Notes: generated by a model from the sequence alone, not told the origin. A DNA stretch of 64,000 nt from Nonomuraea africana (GCF_014873535.1 NZ_JADBEF010000001.1:8246001-8310000), one strand, 5' to 3'. Counted from the first letter of the stretch, positions 1-8,521 are shown. Translations and numbers: made by a program.

Positions 1-194
1 GGCCCGCCGGTCGGGGCGGCGGACGGCACGATCTGGCTGTCGACCTTGGGGCCGGAGCCGTTGAGCTGCTGGGTGAACAGCGCGTACGTGACGCCGAGGA
101 GCACCACCCCGGCGGCCAGGAAGAGGCCGCTGTAGATCAGGGTGAGCCGGGCGCGCAGGGTGACGCGGCGGGGCAGCGGTCCACGCGGCTTCAC
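1..194 (-). CDS. Sensor histidine kinase, N-terminal part (cut by window edge)
   Basis: Only the first 64 codons are inside the window. The protein begins with a basic stretch (MKPRGPLPRR), then a hydrophobic segment at about residues 17-40, then a Ser/Pro-rich start of an extracytoplasmic loop. This is the usual beginning of a membrane-bound OmpR-partner histidine kinase. No catalytic domain is visible, so the call rests on its position. The GTG start overlaps the TGA stop of the upstream response regulator (GTGA at 191-194), which implies translational coupling. The pair probably senses a cell-envelope signal and controls the divergent efflux operon; that link is inference. Confidence 0.75.
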   Translation of the reverse strand, partial: MKPRGPLPRRVTLRARLTLIYSGLFLAAGVVLLGVTYALFTQQLNGSGPKVDSQIVPSAAPTGG

Positions 195-847
195 GGGATG
201 CGGTACCCCACTCCGATGACGGTCTCGACCACGGGCGGGTCGCCGAGCTTGCGGCGCAGTTTGAGCACGGTGAGCCGGACGGCCCCGGTGAACGGGTCCG
301 TGTGCTCGTCCCACACCTTCTCCAGCAGCTGCTCGGCGGAGACCGCCGCGCCGTCGGCGCGCAGCAGCTCGGCCAGGACGGCGAACTCCTTCTTCGCCAG
401 CGGCACGTAGCGGTGGTCGCGGAACACCTCGCGCCGCGCCGGGTCCAGGGTGATGCCCGCGCGGCGCAGCACCGGCGGGGCCGCCGGGCGCGAGCGGCGC
501 CCCAAGGCATGGACGCGGGCGGCGAGCTCGAGGAAGGCGAAGGGCTTGGTGAGATAGTCGTCGGCGCCGAGACAGAGACCGCTGACGCGATCGGTGACCT
601 CGGCGGCGGCGGTGAGCATCAGCACCCGCGCCGCCGACCCCGCCTCGACCAGCTCGCGGCAGACGTCGTCGCCGTGGACGGCGGGCAGGTCCCGGTCCAG
701 GACGACCACGTCGTAGTCGTTGACGGCGGCGCGTTCCAGCGCGGACGCGCCGTCGTAGGCGACGTCGACGGCATGGGCCTCCTCCCGCAGCCACTCCGCG
801 ATCGCGTCGGCGAGCATCGCCTCGTCCTCCACCACCAGCACGCGCAT
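191..847 (-). CDS. OmpR/PhoB-family response regulator
   Basis: A 218-residue two-domain regulator. The receiver domain (about residues 1-115) has the acidic pocket near the N-terminus (VEDE), the phosphoacceptor Asp in VVVLDRDLP (about residue 51) and the conserved Lys in LTKPFAF. The C-terminal winged helix ends in the typical VIGVGYRIP. It is co-transcribed with and overlaps the histidine kinase gene that follows it on the same strand. It is divergent from the lipoprotein/ABC exporter operon starting at 998. Two 11-bp-periodic direct repeats in the shared intergenic region are a plausible binding site. The ATG at 845-847 is preceded by a purine-rich Shine-Dalgarno. Confidence 0.92.
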   Translation of the reverse strand: MRVLVVEDEAMLADAIAEWLREEAHAVDVAYDGASALERAAVNDYDVVVLDRDLPAVHGDDVCRELVEAGSAARVLMLTAAAEVTDRVSGLCLGADDYLTKPFAFLELAARVHALGRRSRPAAPPVLRRAGITLDPARREVFRDHRYVPLAKKEFAVLAELLRADGAAVSAEQLLEKVWDEHTDPFTGAVRLTVLKLRRKLGDPPVVETVIGVGYRIP

Positions 848-918
848 CCGTCGCCTCCTTCCAGGGGCCGCTCAGGCCATGGTCGCGGAGGCCGCGTTTC
901 CTCACCGTTAGCCGTCGG

Positions 919-940
919 GTGGAAACGCAGGGGAAACGAC
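919..940. promoter_or_regulatory. Direct repeat, candidate response-regulator operator
   Basis: GGAAACG occurs at 921-927 and again at 932-938, an exact 11-bp period, within the divergent intergenic region between the response regulator and the exporter operon. Tandem half-sites about one helical turn apart are typical of OmpR/PhoB-family regulators. Assignment to the adjacent regulator is inference. Confidence 0.45.
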
Positions 941-997
941 CCCTGCCGTTGCATGGCCCCCTGAAGCTTTCCGGCCACACCAGGAGGAGACGACACA

Positions 998-1525
998 ATG
1001 CGCATGCGAAACCGGGGAACCTGGGCGGTGGCCCTGCCCATGGCACTGGCGCTGACCGCGTGCGGGGCGCCCGCCGAGGGCGGCGGCGTGGCCGGCGCGA
1101 ACGGCGGCACGGCCGCACCCGCCTCCTCGTCCGCGGCTCCCACTGACCCGAGGGAGGCGGAGCTGAAGTTCGCCCAGTGCATGCGCGAGCACGGCGTCGA
1201 CATGCCCGACCCGGAGCCGGGCGGCGGGATCAGGATCGAGACCCGCAAGGGGGAGGAGCAGAAGAGCGAGAAGGCCCAGAAGGCGTGCCAGCAGTTCCTG
1301 CGGGCCGCGGTCGGCGACCCGGGCAAGACGAAACCCGACCAGAAGAAGCTGGACGAGACGCTCAAGTGGGTTCAGTGCATGCGCGAGAACGGCGCTGACA
1401 TGCCCGACCCGAGCCCCGACGGACGAGTCGAGCTCTCGTGGCCCCAGGGAACCTCGGAGCAGAAGATCAAGAAAATCGAGGAGGCGTGCAACGAGTTCGC
1501 GCCCGGCCCGCTGAAGCGGTCATGA
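998..1525 (+). CDS. Lipoprotein with duplicated QCMR-x-x-G-x-DMPDP domain
   Basis: A 175-residue protein with a type II signal peptide: hydrophobic residues about 8-22, lipobox LTAC. It is probably anchored on the outer face of the membrane. The mature part is a two-fold repeat. Each copy carries QCMRE, then MPDP, then a downstream ACxxF element (ACQQF, ACNEF). This gives two cysteines per repeat, which could form one disulfide each. The start ATG follows a strong AGGAGGA. The stop overlaps the adaptor start (ATGA at 1522-1525), so it is the first gene of the exporter operon. Biochemical function is unknown. It could be a substrate-capture or accessory subunit of the pump; that is inference. 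Confidence 0.82.
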   Translation: MRMRNRGTWAVALPMALALTACGAPAEGGGVAGANGGTAAPASSSAAPTDPREAELKFAQCMREHGVDMPDPEPGGGIRIETRKGEEQKSEKAQKACQQFLRAAVGDPGKTKPDQKKLDETLKWVQCMRENGADMPDPSPDGRVELSWPQGTSEQKIKKIEEACNEFAPGPLKRS

Positions 1526-2577
1526 GGAAGGGACTCATCGGCGTGGGCCTGCTCACAGTGGCCGCCGCCTGCACGGCGGTGGCGCTGCTCGGCCGTGGCG
1601 AGACCAGCACGGCGACGCCCGGCAGACCGCCCACCCCGACCGCGACGATCACCCGGCAGGATCTGGTGGACACCAAGACCGTCGACGGCTCGCTCACCTA
1701 CTCCGGCGAGCGCGACGTGAACCCCGACGTCTCGGGCACGGTCACGTGGGTGGCCGCCGAGGGCGCGGTGATCCGCCGCGGCCACCCGCTCCTCAAAGTG
1801 GACCGCAGACCCGTCGTCCTCATGTACGGCAAGCTGCCCCTCTACCGGGAGCTGCGGCAGGGCATCTCGGACGGCCCGGACATCGAGCAGCTGGAACGCA
1901 ACCTCCAGGCACTCGGCCACGGCGACGGGCTGACCGTGGACGAGCACTTCAGCTACGCCACCCACCTGGCGGTCAAGCAGTGGCAGGACGACCAGGGGCT
2001 GCCGGCCACCGGCAAGGTGGACGCCGCCCAGGTGGTCTTCCTGCCCGCCGCGGCGCGCGTCACCGCCGCCCGGGTGGCGCTCGGCGTGAAGACGAGGCCG
2101 GGCCAGCGGGTCCTGACGGTCAGCGGCGTCCGGCGCCTGGTGCACGTGGATCTCGGCACCGGCGACCAGGCGCTGGCCAGGAAGGGCGCCAAGGTCACCG
2201 TGGAACTGCCCGGCGGCGAACGCGCCACCGGGCGGATCACCTCGGTGGGCGCGGTGGCCAGGAGCAGCGAGTCCGCGCCAGGACAGGACGGCGCCACCAC
2301 CATCGACGTCGACATCACCCTGGACGAGTCCCCGAGGACCAAGCTCGACCAGGCGCCCGTCGAGGTGGAGATGGAGAGCGAACGGCGCAGGAACGTGCTG
2401 GCCGTACCGGTGGAGGCGCTGCTGGCGCTGCGTGAGGGCGGGTACGGCGTCGAGGTCGTCGAGGGCGCCGCCACCCGCCTCGTGACGGTGCGGACCGGCG
2501 GGTTCGGCGGCGGCCTGGTGGAGATCAGCGGCGCCGGGCTCCGCGAAGGCATGAAGGTCGGGGTGCCCGCCGCATGA
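1522..2577 (+). CDS. Efflux periplasmic-adaptor-like protein with peptidoglycan-binding domain
   Basis: 351 residues. An N-terminal membrane anchor (about residues 5-22) is followed by a biotinyl/lipoyl-like hairpin region. Within it is an inserted PG_binding_1-type segment (about 115-165, with LERNLQALG ... YATHLAVKQWQDD and GLPATGKVD). Beta-barrel and membrane-proximal domains typical of MacA/HlyD adaptors follow. In Gram-positive bacteria such adaptors couple an ABC transporter to export across the wall. The ATG at 1522 is chosen because it begins with MRKGLIGVGLL, a clean signal anchor, and overlaps the preceding stop by 4 nt. It also overlaps the ATPase gene by 4 nt, so the operon is tightly coupled. 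Confidence 0.88.
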   Translation: MRKGLIGVGLLTVAAACTAVALLGRGETSTATPGRPPTPTATITRQDLVDTKTVDGSLTYSGERDVNPDVSGTVTWVAAEGAVIRRGHPLLKVDRRPVVLMYGKLPLYRELRQGISDGPDIEQLERNLQALGHGDGLTVDEHFSYATHLAVKQWQDDQGLPATGKVDAAQVVFLPAAARVTAARVALGVKTRPGQRVLTVSGVRRLVHVDLGTGDQALARKGAKVTVELPGGERATGRITSVGAVARSSESAPGQDGATTIDVDITLDESPRTKLDQAPVEVEMESERRRNVLAVPVEALLALREGGYGVEVVEGAATRLVTVRTGGFGGGLVEISGAGLREGMKVGVPAA

Positions 2578-3296
2578 GCCCGCCCTCCGTCGTGGAGCTG
2601 CGCGACGTGACCAAGGTCTACAACGGCCACGTGCAGGCGCTGCGCGGGGTGGACCTGACGGTGGCGAGCGGCGAGCTGCTGGCCATCGTCGGCCCGTCGG
2701 GTTCCGGCAAGTCGACGATGCTCCACCTGATCGGCACCCTGGACCTGCCCTCCACCGGCACCGTGCGCATCGCCGGGTACGACATCGCCGACCTGTCCGA
2801 CCGCGAGCTGTCGGCGTTGCGCGGCCGTACGCTGGGCTTCGTCTTCCAGCAGTTCCACCTGGCACGCGGGGTGAGCGCGCTGGACAACGTGGCCGACGGC
2901 CTGCTGTACACCGGCCTCTCCCCGCGGGTCAGGCGCGAGCGGGCGGCGGCCACGCTCGAGCGGGTCGGCCTCGGCCACCGGCTGGGACACCGGCCCAACC
3001 AGCTGTCGGGAGGCGAGCAGCAGCGCGTGGCGGTGGCCCGCGCCGTGGCCGGTGATCCGCCGCTGCTGCTGGCCGACGAGCCCACCGGCAACCTCGACTC
3101 CACGGCGGGGGCCGAGGTGCTGCGGGTGCTGCGCGACCTGCACGCAGGGGGCACCACGATCGCGATCATCACGCACGACCCGGAGATCGCCGCCTGGTGC
3201 CCCCGCCAGGTCAGGGTCCGCGACGGCCGGATCGTCTCCGACAGGGGCGACGGCGCCGGCCGTCCCGCGGAGATCACGAAGGGAGCACGCACGTGA
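2574..3296 (+). CDS. ABC transporter ATP-binding protein, MacB/LolD type
   Basis: A complete 240-residue ATPase. Walker A is GPSGSGKST (about residues 41-49), the Q-loop lies in FVFQQFH, the signature is LSGGEQQRVAVARA, Walker B is LLLADEPTGNLD, and the switch histidine is in IITHD. The spacing and the EPTGNLD sequence are typical of the MacB/LolD/FtsE group, which powers mechanotransmission rather than classical transport. It overlaps the adaptor by 4 nt and the permease by 4 nt (GTGA). It should form the complex with the permease at 3293-4492. Confidence 0.95.
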   Translation: MSPPSVVELRDVTKVYNGHVQALRGVDLTVASGELLAIVGPSGSGKSTMLHLIGTLDLPSTGTVRIAGYDIADLSDRELSALRGRTLGFVFQQFHLARGVSALDNVADGLLYTGLSPRVRRERAAATLERVGLGHRLGHRPNQLSGGEQQRVAVARAVAGDPPLLLADEPTGNLDSTAGAEVLRVLRDLHAGGTTIAIITHDPEIAAWCPRQVRVRDGRIVSDRGDGAGRPAEITKGART

Positions 3297-4492
3297 CACG
3301 CGACCGCCGCCTGAAGCCTTCCCGGCTCAGCCCCTCGGACGTGCTGCGGGTCGGCGCGGCCGGGCTCAGGACCCGCCCGGCCCGGGTGATCCTCTCCGCG
3401 CTCGGGATCGCCATCGGCATCGCCACCATGATCGCTGTGATCGGCATCTCGTCCTCCTCCCGCGAGCAGCTGCTGCGCCAGCTCGACCGGCTCGGCACCA
3501 ACCTGCTCACCGTCTCGCCCGGCCAGACCGTCTTCGGGAAGGAGGCCAAGCTGCCCACCACGGCGCTGGGCATGGTCAAGCGCATCGGCGCGGTCCGGAC
3601 GGCCTCGGCCACCGGGGCCGTCGACACCACCGTGCGACGCACCGACCACATCCCCGAGGCGGTGACCGGCGGCATCGCGGTCCGGGCCACGACCACCGAG
3701 CTGCTGACCACGCTGGAGGGCGGGGTCTCGCAGGGAACCTGGCTGAACGCCGCCACCGAACGGCAACCCGCCGTCGTGCTCGGCTCCGTGGCCGCCGAGC
3801 GGCTGGGCGTCACCAGGACCGGCGTGCGGGTGTGGATGGGCGGGCGCTGGTTCACCGTCATCGGTGTCCTGCGGCCGATGCCGCTGGCCCCGGAGATCGA
3901 ACGCTCGGCCCTCGTCGGCTTCCCCGTCGCCGAGCGGCTCCTGTCCTTCGACGGGCACCCCACGACGATCTACGAGCGTTCGGCGGAGGAGGCGGTGGCG
4001 GCCGTGCGGGAGATGCTTCCGCGCACGGTCAACCCGGAACGGCCGAACGAGGTCGACGTCAGCAGGCCCTCCGACGCGCTGGCCGCCAGGGCCGCCGCCG
4101 CGGGCGCCTTCACGAACCTGCTGCTCGGTCTCGGCACGGTCGCGCTGCTGGTCGGCGGGGTCGGTGTGGCGAACACGATGGTGATCTCCGTGCTGGAGCG
4201 GCGAGGGGAGATCGGCCTGCGTCGCTCCCTGGGGGCCACGCGGGGTCAGGTGCGCGTCCAGTTCCTGTCGGAGTCGTTGCTGCTGTCCACGCTGGGCGGG
4301 GTCACCGGATCGGTCACGGGCACGCTGGCCGCCTCGGGCTACGCGCTGTCGCAGGGCTGGCCGCCCGTCGTGCCGCCCTGGGCGATCGGCGGGGCGATCC
4401 TGGCCGCGCTCGTCATCGGCACCGTCGCCGGGATCTACCCCGCCATGCGCGCCGCCCGCCTGTCGCCGACGGTCGCCCTGGCCATCCCGTAG
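3293..4492 (+). CDS. ABC transporter permease, MacB/FtsX family
   Basis: 399 residues with the MacB architecture: one N-terminal transmembrane helix (about 28-48), a large MacB_PCD-type extracytoplasmic domain (about 50-270), then three C-terminal helices with the conserved ERRGEIGLRRSLGATR element between the first two. The GTG start overlaps the ATPase stop by 4 nt. Starts further upstream would lie inside the ATPase gene. With the upstream adaptor and lipoprotein it forms a four-gene export module probably controlled by the divergent two-component system. The substrate is unknown; antimicrobial peptides or envelope lipids are possible. Confidence 0.92.
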   Translation: MTRDRRLKPSRLSPSDVLRVGAAGLRTRPARVILSALGIAIGIATMIAVIGISSSSREQLLRQLDRLGTNLLTVSPGQTVFGKEAKLPTTALGMVKRIGAVRTASATGAVDTTVRRTDHIPEAVTGGIAVRATTTELLTTLEGGVSQGTWLNAATERQPAVVLGSVAAERLGVTRTGVRVWMGGRWFTVIGVLRPMPLAPEIERSALVGFPVAERLLSFDGHPTTIYERSAEEAVAAVREMLPRTVNPERPNEVDVSRPSDALAARAAAAGAFTNLLLGLGTVALLVGGVGVANTMVISVLERRGEIGLRRSLGATRGQVRVQFLSESLLLSTLGGVTGSVTGTLAASGYALSQGWPPVVPPWAIGGAILAALVIGTVAGIYPAMRAARLSPTVALAIP

Positions 4493-4499
4493 CGGCGCC

Positions 4500-4538
4500 G
4501 GGGGTCAGGCCCAGCCCGGCCTCGCCGCCCTGACCCCC
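4500..4538 (+). terminator. Hairpin terminator after exporter operon
   Basis: GGGGGTCAGG (4500-4509) can pair perfectly with CCTGACCCCC (4529-4538), starting 8 nt after the permease stop. There is no T-run, as is usual in high-GC actinomycetes. Confidence 0.6.
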
Positions 4539-4607
4539 CGCCTGGAACCGGCTGCTCGCGCCGCGGTCAGCTGCCCTCGTGCCCGCCCCGCACGAGGCCG
4601 AGCGTTC

Positions 4608-5120
4608 TCACGGACGGGCCGGTCTGCTCGGCGGCGGCGTCGTCCCGGTCGGGGCCGGGGCCGGGGCCGGAGCCTGGCCAGTGCCGGTGGCTGGGGCCTG
4701 GTCGGCGTCGGCGGCCGGGGCCTGGTCGGTGATCGGGAACGAGTGGTGCTCGTGGGCGACGACCCATCGGCCGTTCTCCTTGCGCAGGCCGAGGGTCAGC
4801 CGGAGCCGGTTCTCCGGGTTGTCGGCGAACTCCTCCTGGGTGCCGCACCGCAGCAGGGCGTGGGCGAAGGCGACGTCGTCACCCGCGGTGACGTCCAGCG
4901 ACTCGATCTCGAACGAGGCGCCTTGTTCCTGCCACTGGAAGAAGGGCGGCCACGTCTGGCGATAGGCGTCGAGGCCGCGGACGCCCTCGTAGGGTGGCGG
5001 CACGTCGAACATCACGATGTCCTTGGCGTGGTCCGCGAGAACCCCGTCCAGGTCACCGCGGTGGACCGCCTCGGCCCAGCGCTCGATCAGGGTGCGGATC
5101 TGCTCGTCGTCACTACGCAT
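4608..5120 (-). CDS. SnoaL-like / NTF2-fold protein (SgcJ/EcaC type)
   Basis: 170 residues. Residues 1-125 form a SnoaL/NTF2-fold unit (IRTLIERWAEAVHRGDLDGVLADHA ... VMFDVPPP ... GLDAYRQTW), a small alpha+beta barrel used for ligand binding or polyketide-type chemistry. The tail is a low-complexity Ala/Pro/Asp segment (repeats of QAPA and PAPAP) that is not part of the fold. It lies 39 nt downstream of an ECF sigma gene on the same strand, and that sigma factor itself carries a SnoaL-like C-terminal domain. The pair is probably an operon. The substrate cannot be predicted from the sequence. Confidence 0.8.
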   Translation of the reverse strand: MRSDDEQIRTLIERWAEAVHRGDLDGVLADHAKDIVMFDVPPPYEGVRGLDAYRQTWPPFFQWQEQGASFEIESLDVTAGDDVAFAHALLRCGTQEEFADNPENRLRLTLGLRKENGRWVVAHEHHSFPITDQAPAADADQAPATGTGQAPAPAPAPTGTTPPPSRPARP

Positions 5121-5159
5121 CGGTAGCTCAGTCCTTCCGGGTCGATGTTTCCCTCAGGA

Positions 5160-6191
5160 CTACAACCCGCGCGGATCCGGAAAGTCATCGCGGCTCGCCG
5201 AAGTCAGCTCCGCCGGCAGGCCGAACGCGGGGAAGTCGGCGTCCAGGAACGAGACCACCTCGGCGACCTTCGTGCCGCGCAGGACGAGCAGGTCCAGCCC
5301 CGCCGGGACATAGCGGGCCCGGTGCTCGTCCCACATGTACGTGCCGAACGCGAGCTGCCCGTTCGCCCGCGCCGGCAGGAAGCGCCAGCGCTCCTTCAAC
5401 GGCCCCTCGACCAGGAAGCGGCGGATGCCGTCGGGGCGCTCGTACCAGGCGGTCAGCGGCGGCATCGAGTACTTCGCGTCCTCCGTCAGCATCGCGACGA
5501 TGGAGTCGACGTCCCCGGCCTCCCATGCGGTCATGTACCGCTGGGCCAGCTCCCGCTGCGCCGCCTCGCCGAGCGTTTTGAGCGTCTGCTGCTGGGTGGT
5601 CTCGGGGAGCAGCTCGGCGAGGGTCTTCCTGGCCCGTTGGAGCGCGCTGTTGACCGCCGCGACGGTGGTCTCCAGCAGGTCGGCGACCTCGCGGGCGGCG
5701 AAGCCGAGGACGTCGCGCAGGAGCAGGACGGCGCGCTGCAGGGCCGACAGGTGCTGCAGGGCGGCGACGAAGGCGAGCTCCACGCTCTCCCGTGCCACGA
5801 CGCGGGCCTCCGGGCTCAGCTCCGCCGTCCAGCCCATCAGCCGGTCAGGGTACGGCTCCAGCCAGGACGCCTCGGCCAGCGGCGCGCCTTCCGGGCTCAG
5901 GTCGGTGGGCAGCTCGCGCCGCCCCCGCCGCTCGATGAGCGTCAGCGACCTGTTCGTCGCGATCGTGTACAGCCACGGCCGGATCGAGCCCCTGTCCTCG
6001 AACCGGGCCAGGTGGCGCCAGGCCCGATCCAGGGTGTCCTGTACGGCGTCCTCCGCGTCATGGACGGAGCCGAGCATCCGGTAGCAGTGCGCGCGCAACT
6101 CGTCGCGCAACGGCCCGACCAGACGGCCGAAGGCGTCGTCGTCACCGGCGCGGGCCGCGCTCAACAGCTCGCCCGCGGTGGACTCGTCCAT
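5160..6191 (-). CDS. ECF sigma factor with C-terminal SnoaL-like domain (SigG-like)
   Basis: 343 residues. Sigma region 2 includes AHCYRMLGSVHDAEDAVQDT and the DNA-melting helix (SIRPWLYTIATNRSL). Region 4 includes LQHLSALQRAVLLLRDVLGF and the recognition helix (REVADLLETTVAAVNSALQRAR). It is followed by a SnoaL-like domain of about 120 residues (YSMPPL ... FGTYMWDEH). These fused domains are known to regulate SigG/ECF41-type sigma factors in place of a separate anti-sigma factor. The ATG at 6191 is preferred because it is preceded by GGGAGGA at a good distance and gives the usual family N-terminus. The downstream SnoaL gene probably belongs to the same operon. Confidence 0.88.
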   Translation of the reverse strand: MDESTAGELLSAARAGDDDAFGRLVGPLRDELRAHCYRMLGSVHDAEDAVQDTLDRAWRHLARFEDRGSIRPWLYTIATNRSLTLIERRGRRELPTDLSPEGAPLAEASWLEPYPDRLMGWTAELSPEARVVARESVELAFVAALQHLSALQRAVLLLRDVLGFAAREVADLLETTVAAVNSALQRARKTLAELLPETTQQQTLKTLGEAAQRELAQRYMTAWEAGDVDSIVAMLTEDAKYSMPPLTAWYERPDGIRRFLVEGPLKERWRFLPARANGQLAFGTYMWDEHRARYVPAGLDLLVLRGTKVAEVVSFLDADFPAFGLPAELTSASRDDFPDPRGL

Positions 6192-6244
6192 GTCGGCCCC
6201 TGTCCTCCCTCCCCTCGGACTCGCCCTGTGCACCTACCCATCGC

Positions 6245-6277
6245 CGCCCCCGGCACCGTGGGCCGCTGCCGGGGGCG
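6245..6277 (-). terminator. Hairpin terminator after UvrA-like gene
   Basis: A perfect 11-bp stem: CGCCCCCGGCA (6245-6255) with TGCCGGGGGCG (6267-6277). It sits 6 nt past the stop of the UvrA-like gene and just upstream of the next gene on the same strand. Confidence 0.65.
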
Positions 6278-6283
6278 AGGGCG

Positions 6284-8521
6284 TCAGGCGCGGTAGGTGC
6301 GCAGGTGCTCGCCGGTGAGCGAGCCGGTCGAGGCCAGCAGCTCGGCGGGGGTGCCCGTGAAGACGATCTCACCGCCGTTCTTGCCGCCCTCGGGACCGAG
6401 GTCCACGATCCAGTCCGCGTGCTGGATCACGTCGAGGTTGTGCTCGATCACGATGACCGTGTTGCCCGCGTCGACCAGCCGGTCCAGCAGCGCCAGGAGC
6501 GTGTCGACGTCGGACATGTGCAGTCCGGTCGTCGGCTCGTCCAGGACGTACACGCTGCCCGTGCGGTGGAGCTGCAGCGCCAGCTTCAGCCGCTGCCGCT
6601 CGCCGCCGGAAAGGCTGCTCAGGGGCTGACCGAGCGTCAGGTAGTCGAGGCCGACGTCGATCAGGGAGCGCAGCTTCGAGAGGAGGGCGGGCTCGGTGAA
6701 GAACGAGACGGCCTCGTCCGCGGGGAGCTCGAGGACGTCCGCGATCGACTTGCCGCGCAGGGTGTGGGCGAGCACGGACTCCTTGAACCTGCGGCCCTCG
6801 CAGCTCTCGCAGTGGGTGGTCACCGGGTCCATGTAGGCGACCTCGGTGATGATCACTCCGCGCCCCTGGCACTCCTCGCAGGCGCCCGTGGAGTTGAAGC
6901 TGAACAGCCCGGGGGCGACGCCGTTGGCCTTGGCGAAGAGCTTGCGGATGGGGTCCATCAGGTCGAGGAAGGTGGCCGGGGTGGAGCGGGACGAGGCCGC
7001 GATCGCCGACTGGTCGACGAAGATCGAGGACGGGTAGGCGGTCATGAACTCGCCGGAGATGAGCGAGCTCTTGCCCGACCCCGCCACCCCGGTGATCGCG
7101 GTCAGCACGCCGGTGGGCAGGTCCACCGAGACCTTCTTCAGGTTGTGCAGGGACGCGTCGCTGAGCGGGAGCCACCCGGTGGCCTGCCGTACGGCCTGCT
7201 TGACCTCGGTGGAACGGCGCAGGCCGCGGCCCGTGAGGGTGTCGGCGGACCGCAGCCCGTCGAGCGAGCCGGTGTAGACGATCGAACCGCCGTGAACGCC
7301 CGCGCGGGGGCCCACGTCCACGATGTGGTCGGCGATGGCGATCACGTCGGGGTCGTGCTCGACGACCAGGACGGTGTTGCCCTTGTCACGCAGCGCCTTC
7401 AGCAGGTTGTTCAGGCGGCCGACGTCGCGGGGGTGCAGGCCGACGCTGGGCTCGTCGAAGATGTAGGTCAGGCCGGTGAGCGCGGAGCTCAGGTGCCTGA
7501 CCATCTTCAGCCGCTGGCCCTCGCCGCCGGACAGCGAGGTGGTGGCGCGGTCGAGCGAGAGGTAGCCGAGGCCGATGTCGGCCACTCGCTGCAGGGCCTC
7601 GCGGGCGCCCGCCGCGGCGGCGCCCTCGACCGGGCCGAGCACCTCGATCAGGTCGGTGACCTGCATGCGGGTCCAGTCGGCGATGGACCTGCCGTCGATC
7701 TTCGTCGCCAGCGCCTCGGGGTTGAGGCGGTCGCCGCCGCAGTCGGGGCAGATGCCCTCGGTGAGGAAGCGCTGCACCTGCTCGCGGGTCTTCTCGCTGT
7801 GCGCGCTGAGGTCACGGGTGACGCCGCGCCTGGTGAAGCGGTCCACCAGGCCCTCGTACTCGACGCTGAAGGTGCCGTTCTTCATGGTCAGCTCGATCTT
7901 GACACCGCTGCCGTGCAGCAGGGTCTCCATCTGCTCCTGCGAGTAGTCGGAGAGCCTGAGGGAGGGGTCGAGCGCGGGGTGCTTGCCGTACATCTGCCAC
8001 TCGGTGCCGCCGACCTTGTAACCCGGCAGCAGGATGGCGCCCTCGTCCAGAGACTTGGACAGGTCGAGCATGAGCGAGACGTCGGCGCGGACGGTCCGGC
8101 CGAGCCCGTCGCAGGTGGTGCACATGCCCTGGGGCGCGTTGAAGGAGTAGGCGGAGACGTGCCTGCCGCCCTCCCTGGCGAACAGGGCGCGAATCATGCC
8201 GTAGATGTCGGTGATCGTGCCGACCGTGGAGCGGGCGTTGCCGCCGATCGGCTTCTGATCGACGATCACCGGCGTCGTCAGGTTCTCGATCACGTCGACG
8301 TGCGGCCGCTCGTACTTGGGCATCTGGTTGCGGATGAACCAGGAGTAGGTGCTGTTGAGCTGCCGCTGCGCCTCCACCGCGATGGTGTCGAAGACGATGG
8401 ACGACTTGCCCGAGCCTGACACGCCGGTGAACACCGTGATCTGGTTCTTCGGGATGGTGAGGGAGACGTCCTTGAGGTTGTGCTCGCGGGCGCCGACGAT
8501 CCGGATGCTGTCCATTTCCAC
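6284..8521 (-). CDS. UvrA-like ABC ATPase (short, DrrC-type excinuclease paralogue)
   Basis: 745 residues, versus about 950 for housekeeping UvrA. Two ABC modules each have Walker A (GVSGSGKSS, GVAGSGKSS), signature (SLSGGEGQRLK, SLSGGERQRLK) and Walker B with DEP (FDEPSVGLH, LDEPTTGLH). Zinc-type CxxC pairs are present (CTTC...; CEEC and CESC). The insert corresponding to the UvrB-binding region is reduced. Such short UvrA2-like proteins include DrrC of daunorubicin producers and are linked to resistance to DNA-binding drugs. This gene is therefore unlikely to be the main repair uvrA. The GTG start directly abuts a TAG of a small upstream frame; an ATG two codons later (8515) is an alternative start. 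A strong hairpin follows the gene. Confidence 0.88.
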   Translation of the reverse strand: MEMDSIRIVGAREHNLKDVSLTIPKNQITVFTGVSGSGKSSIVFDTIAVEAQRQLNSTYSWFIRNQMPKYERPHVDVIENLTTPVIVDQKPIGGNARSTVGTITDIYGMIRALFAREGGRHVSAYSFNAPQGMCTTCDGLGRTVRADVSLMLDLSKSLDEGAILLPGYKVGGTEWQMYGKHPALDPSLRLSDYSQEQMETLLHGSGVKIELTMKNGTFSVEYEGLVDRFTRRGVTRDLSAHSEKTREQVQRFLTEGICPDCGGDRLNPEALATKIDGRSIADWTRMQVTDLIEVLGPVEGAAAAGAREALQRVADIGLGYLSLDRATTSLSGGEGQRLKMVRHLSSALTGLTYIFDEPSVGLHPRDVGRLNNLLKALRDKGNTVLVVEHDPDVIAIADHIVDVGPRAGVHGGSIVYTGSLDGLRSADTLTGRGLRRSTEVKQAVRQATGWLPLSDASLHNLKKVSVDLPTGVLTAITGVAGSGKSSLISGEFMTAYPSSIFVDQSAIAASSRSTPATFLDLMDPIRKLFAKANGVAPGLFSFNSTGACEECQGRGVIITEVAYMDPVTTHCESCEGRRFKESVLAHTLRGKSIADVLELPADEAVSFFTEPALLSKLRSLIDVGLDYLTLGQPLSSLSGGERQRLKLALQLHRTGSVYVLDEPTTGLHMSDVDTLLALLDRLVDAGNTVIVIEHNLDVIQHADWIVDLGPEGGKNGGEIVFTGTPAELLASTGSLTGEHLRTYRA

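Noticed and set aside
6305..8419. 704-codon plus-strand frame opposite the UvrA-like gene
   Set aside because: It is an antisense shadow caused by high GC; the translation is Gly/Ala/Val/Arg-rich without motifs, while the minus strand encodes a clear two-module ABC ATPase.
6284..8521. Housekeeping uvrA
   Set aside because: About 200 residues shorter than UvrA and of the DrrC/UvrA2 type; the repair gene is expected elsewhere.
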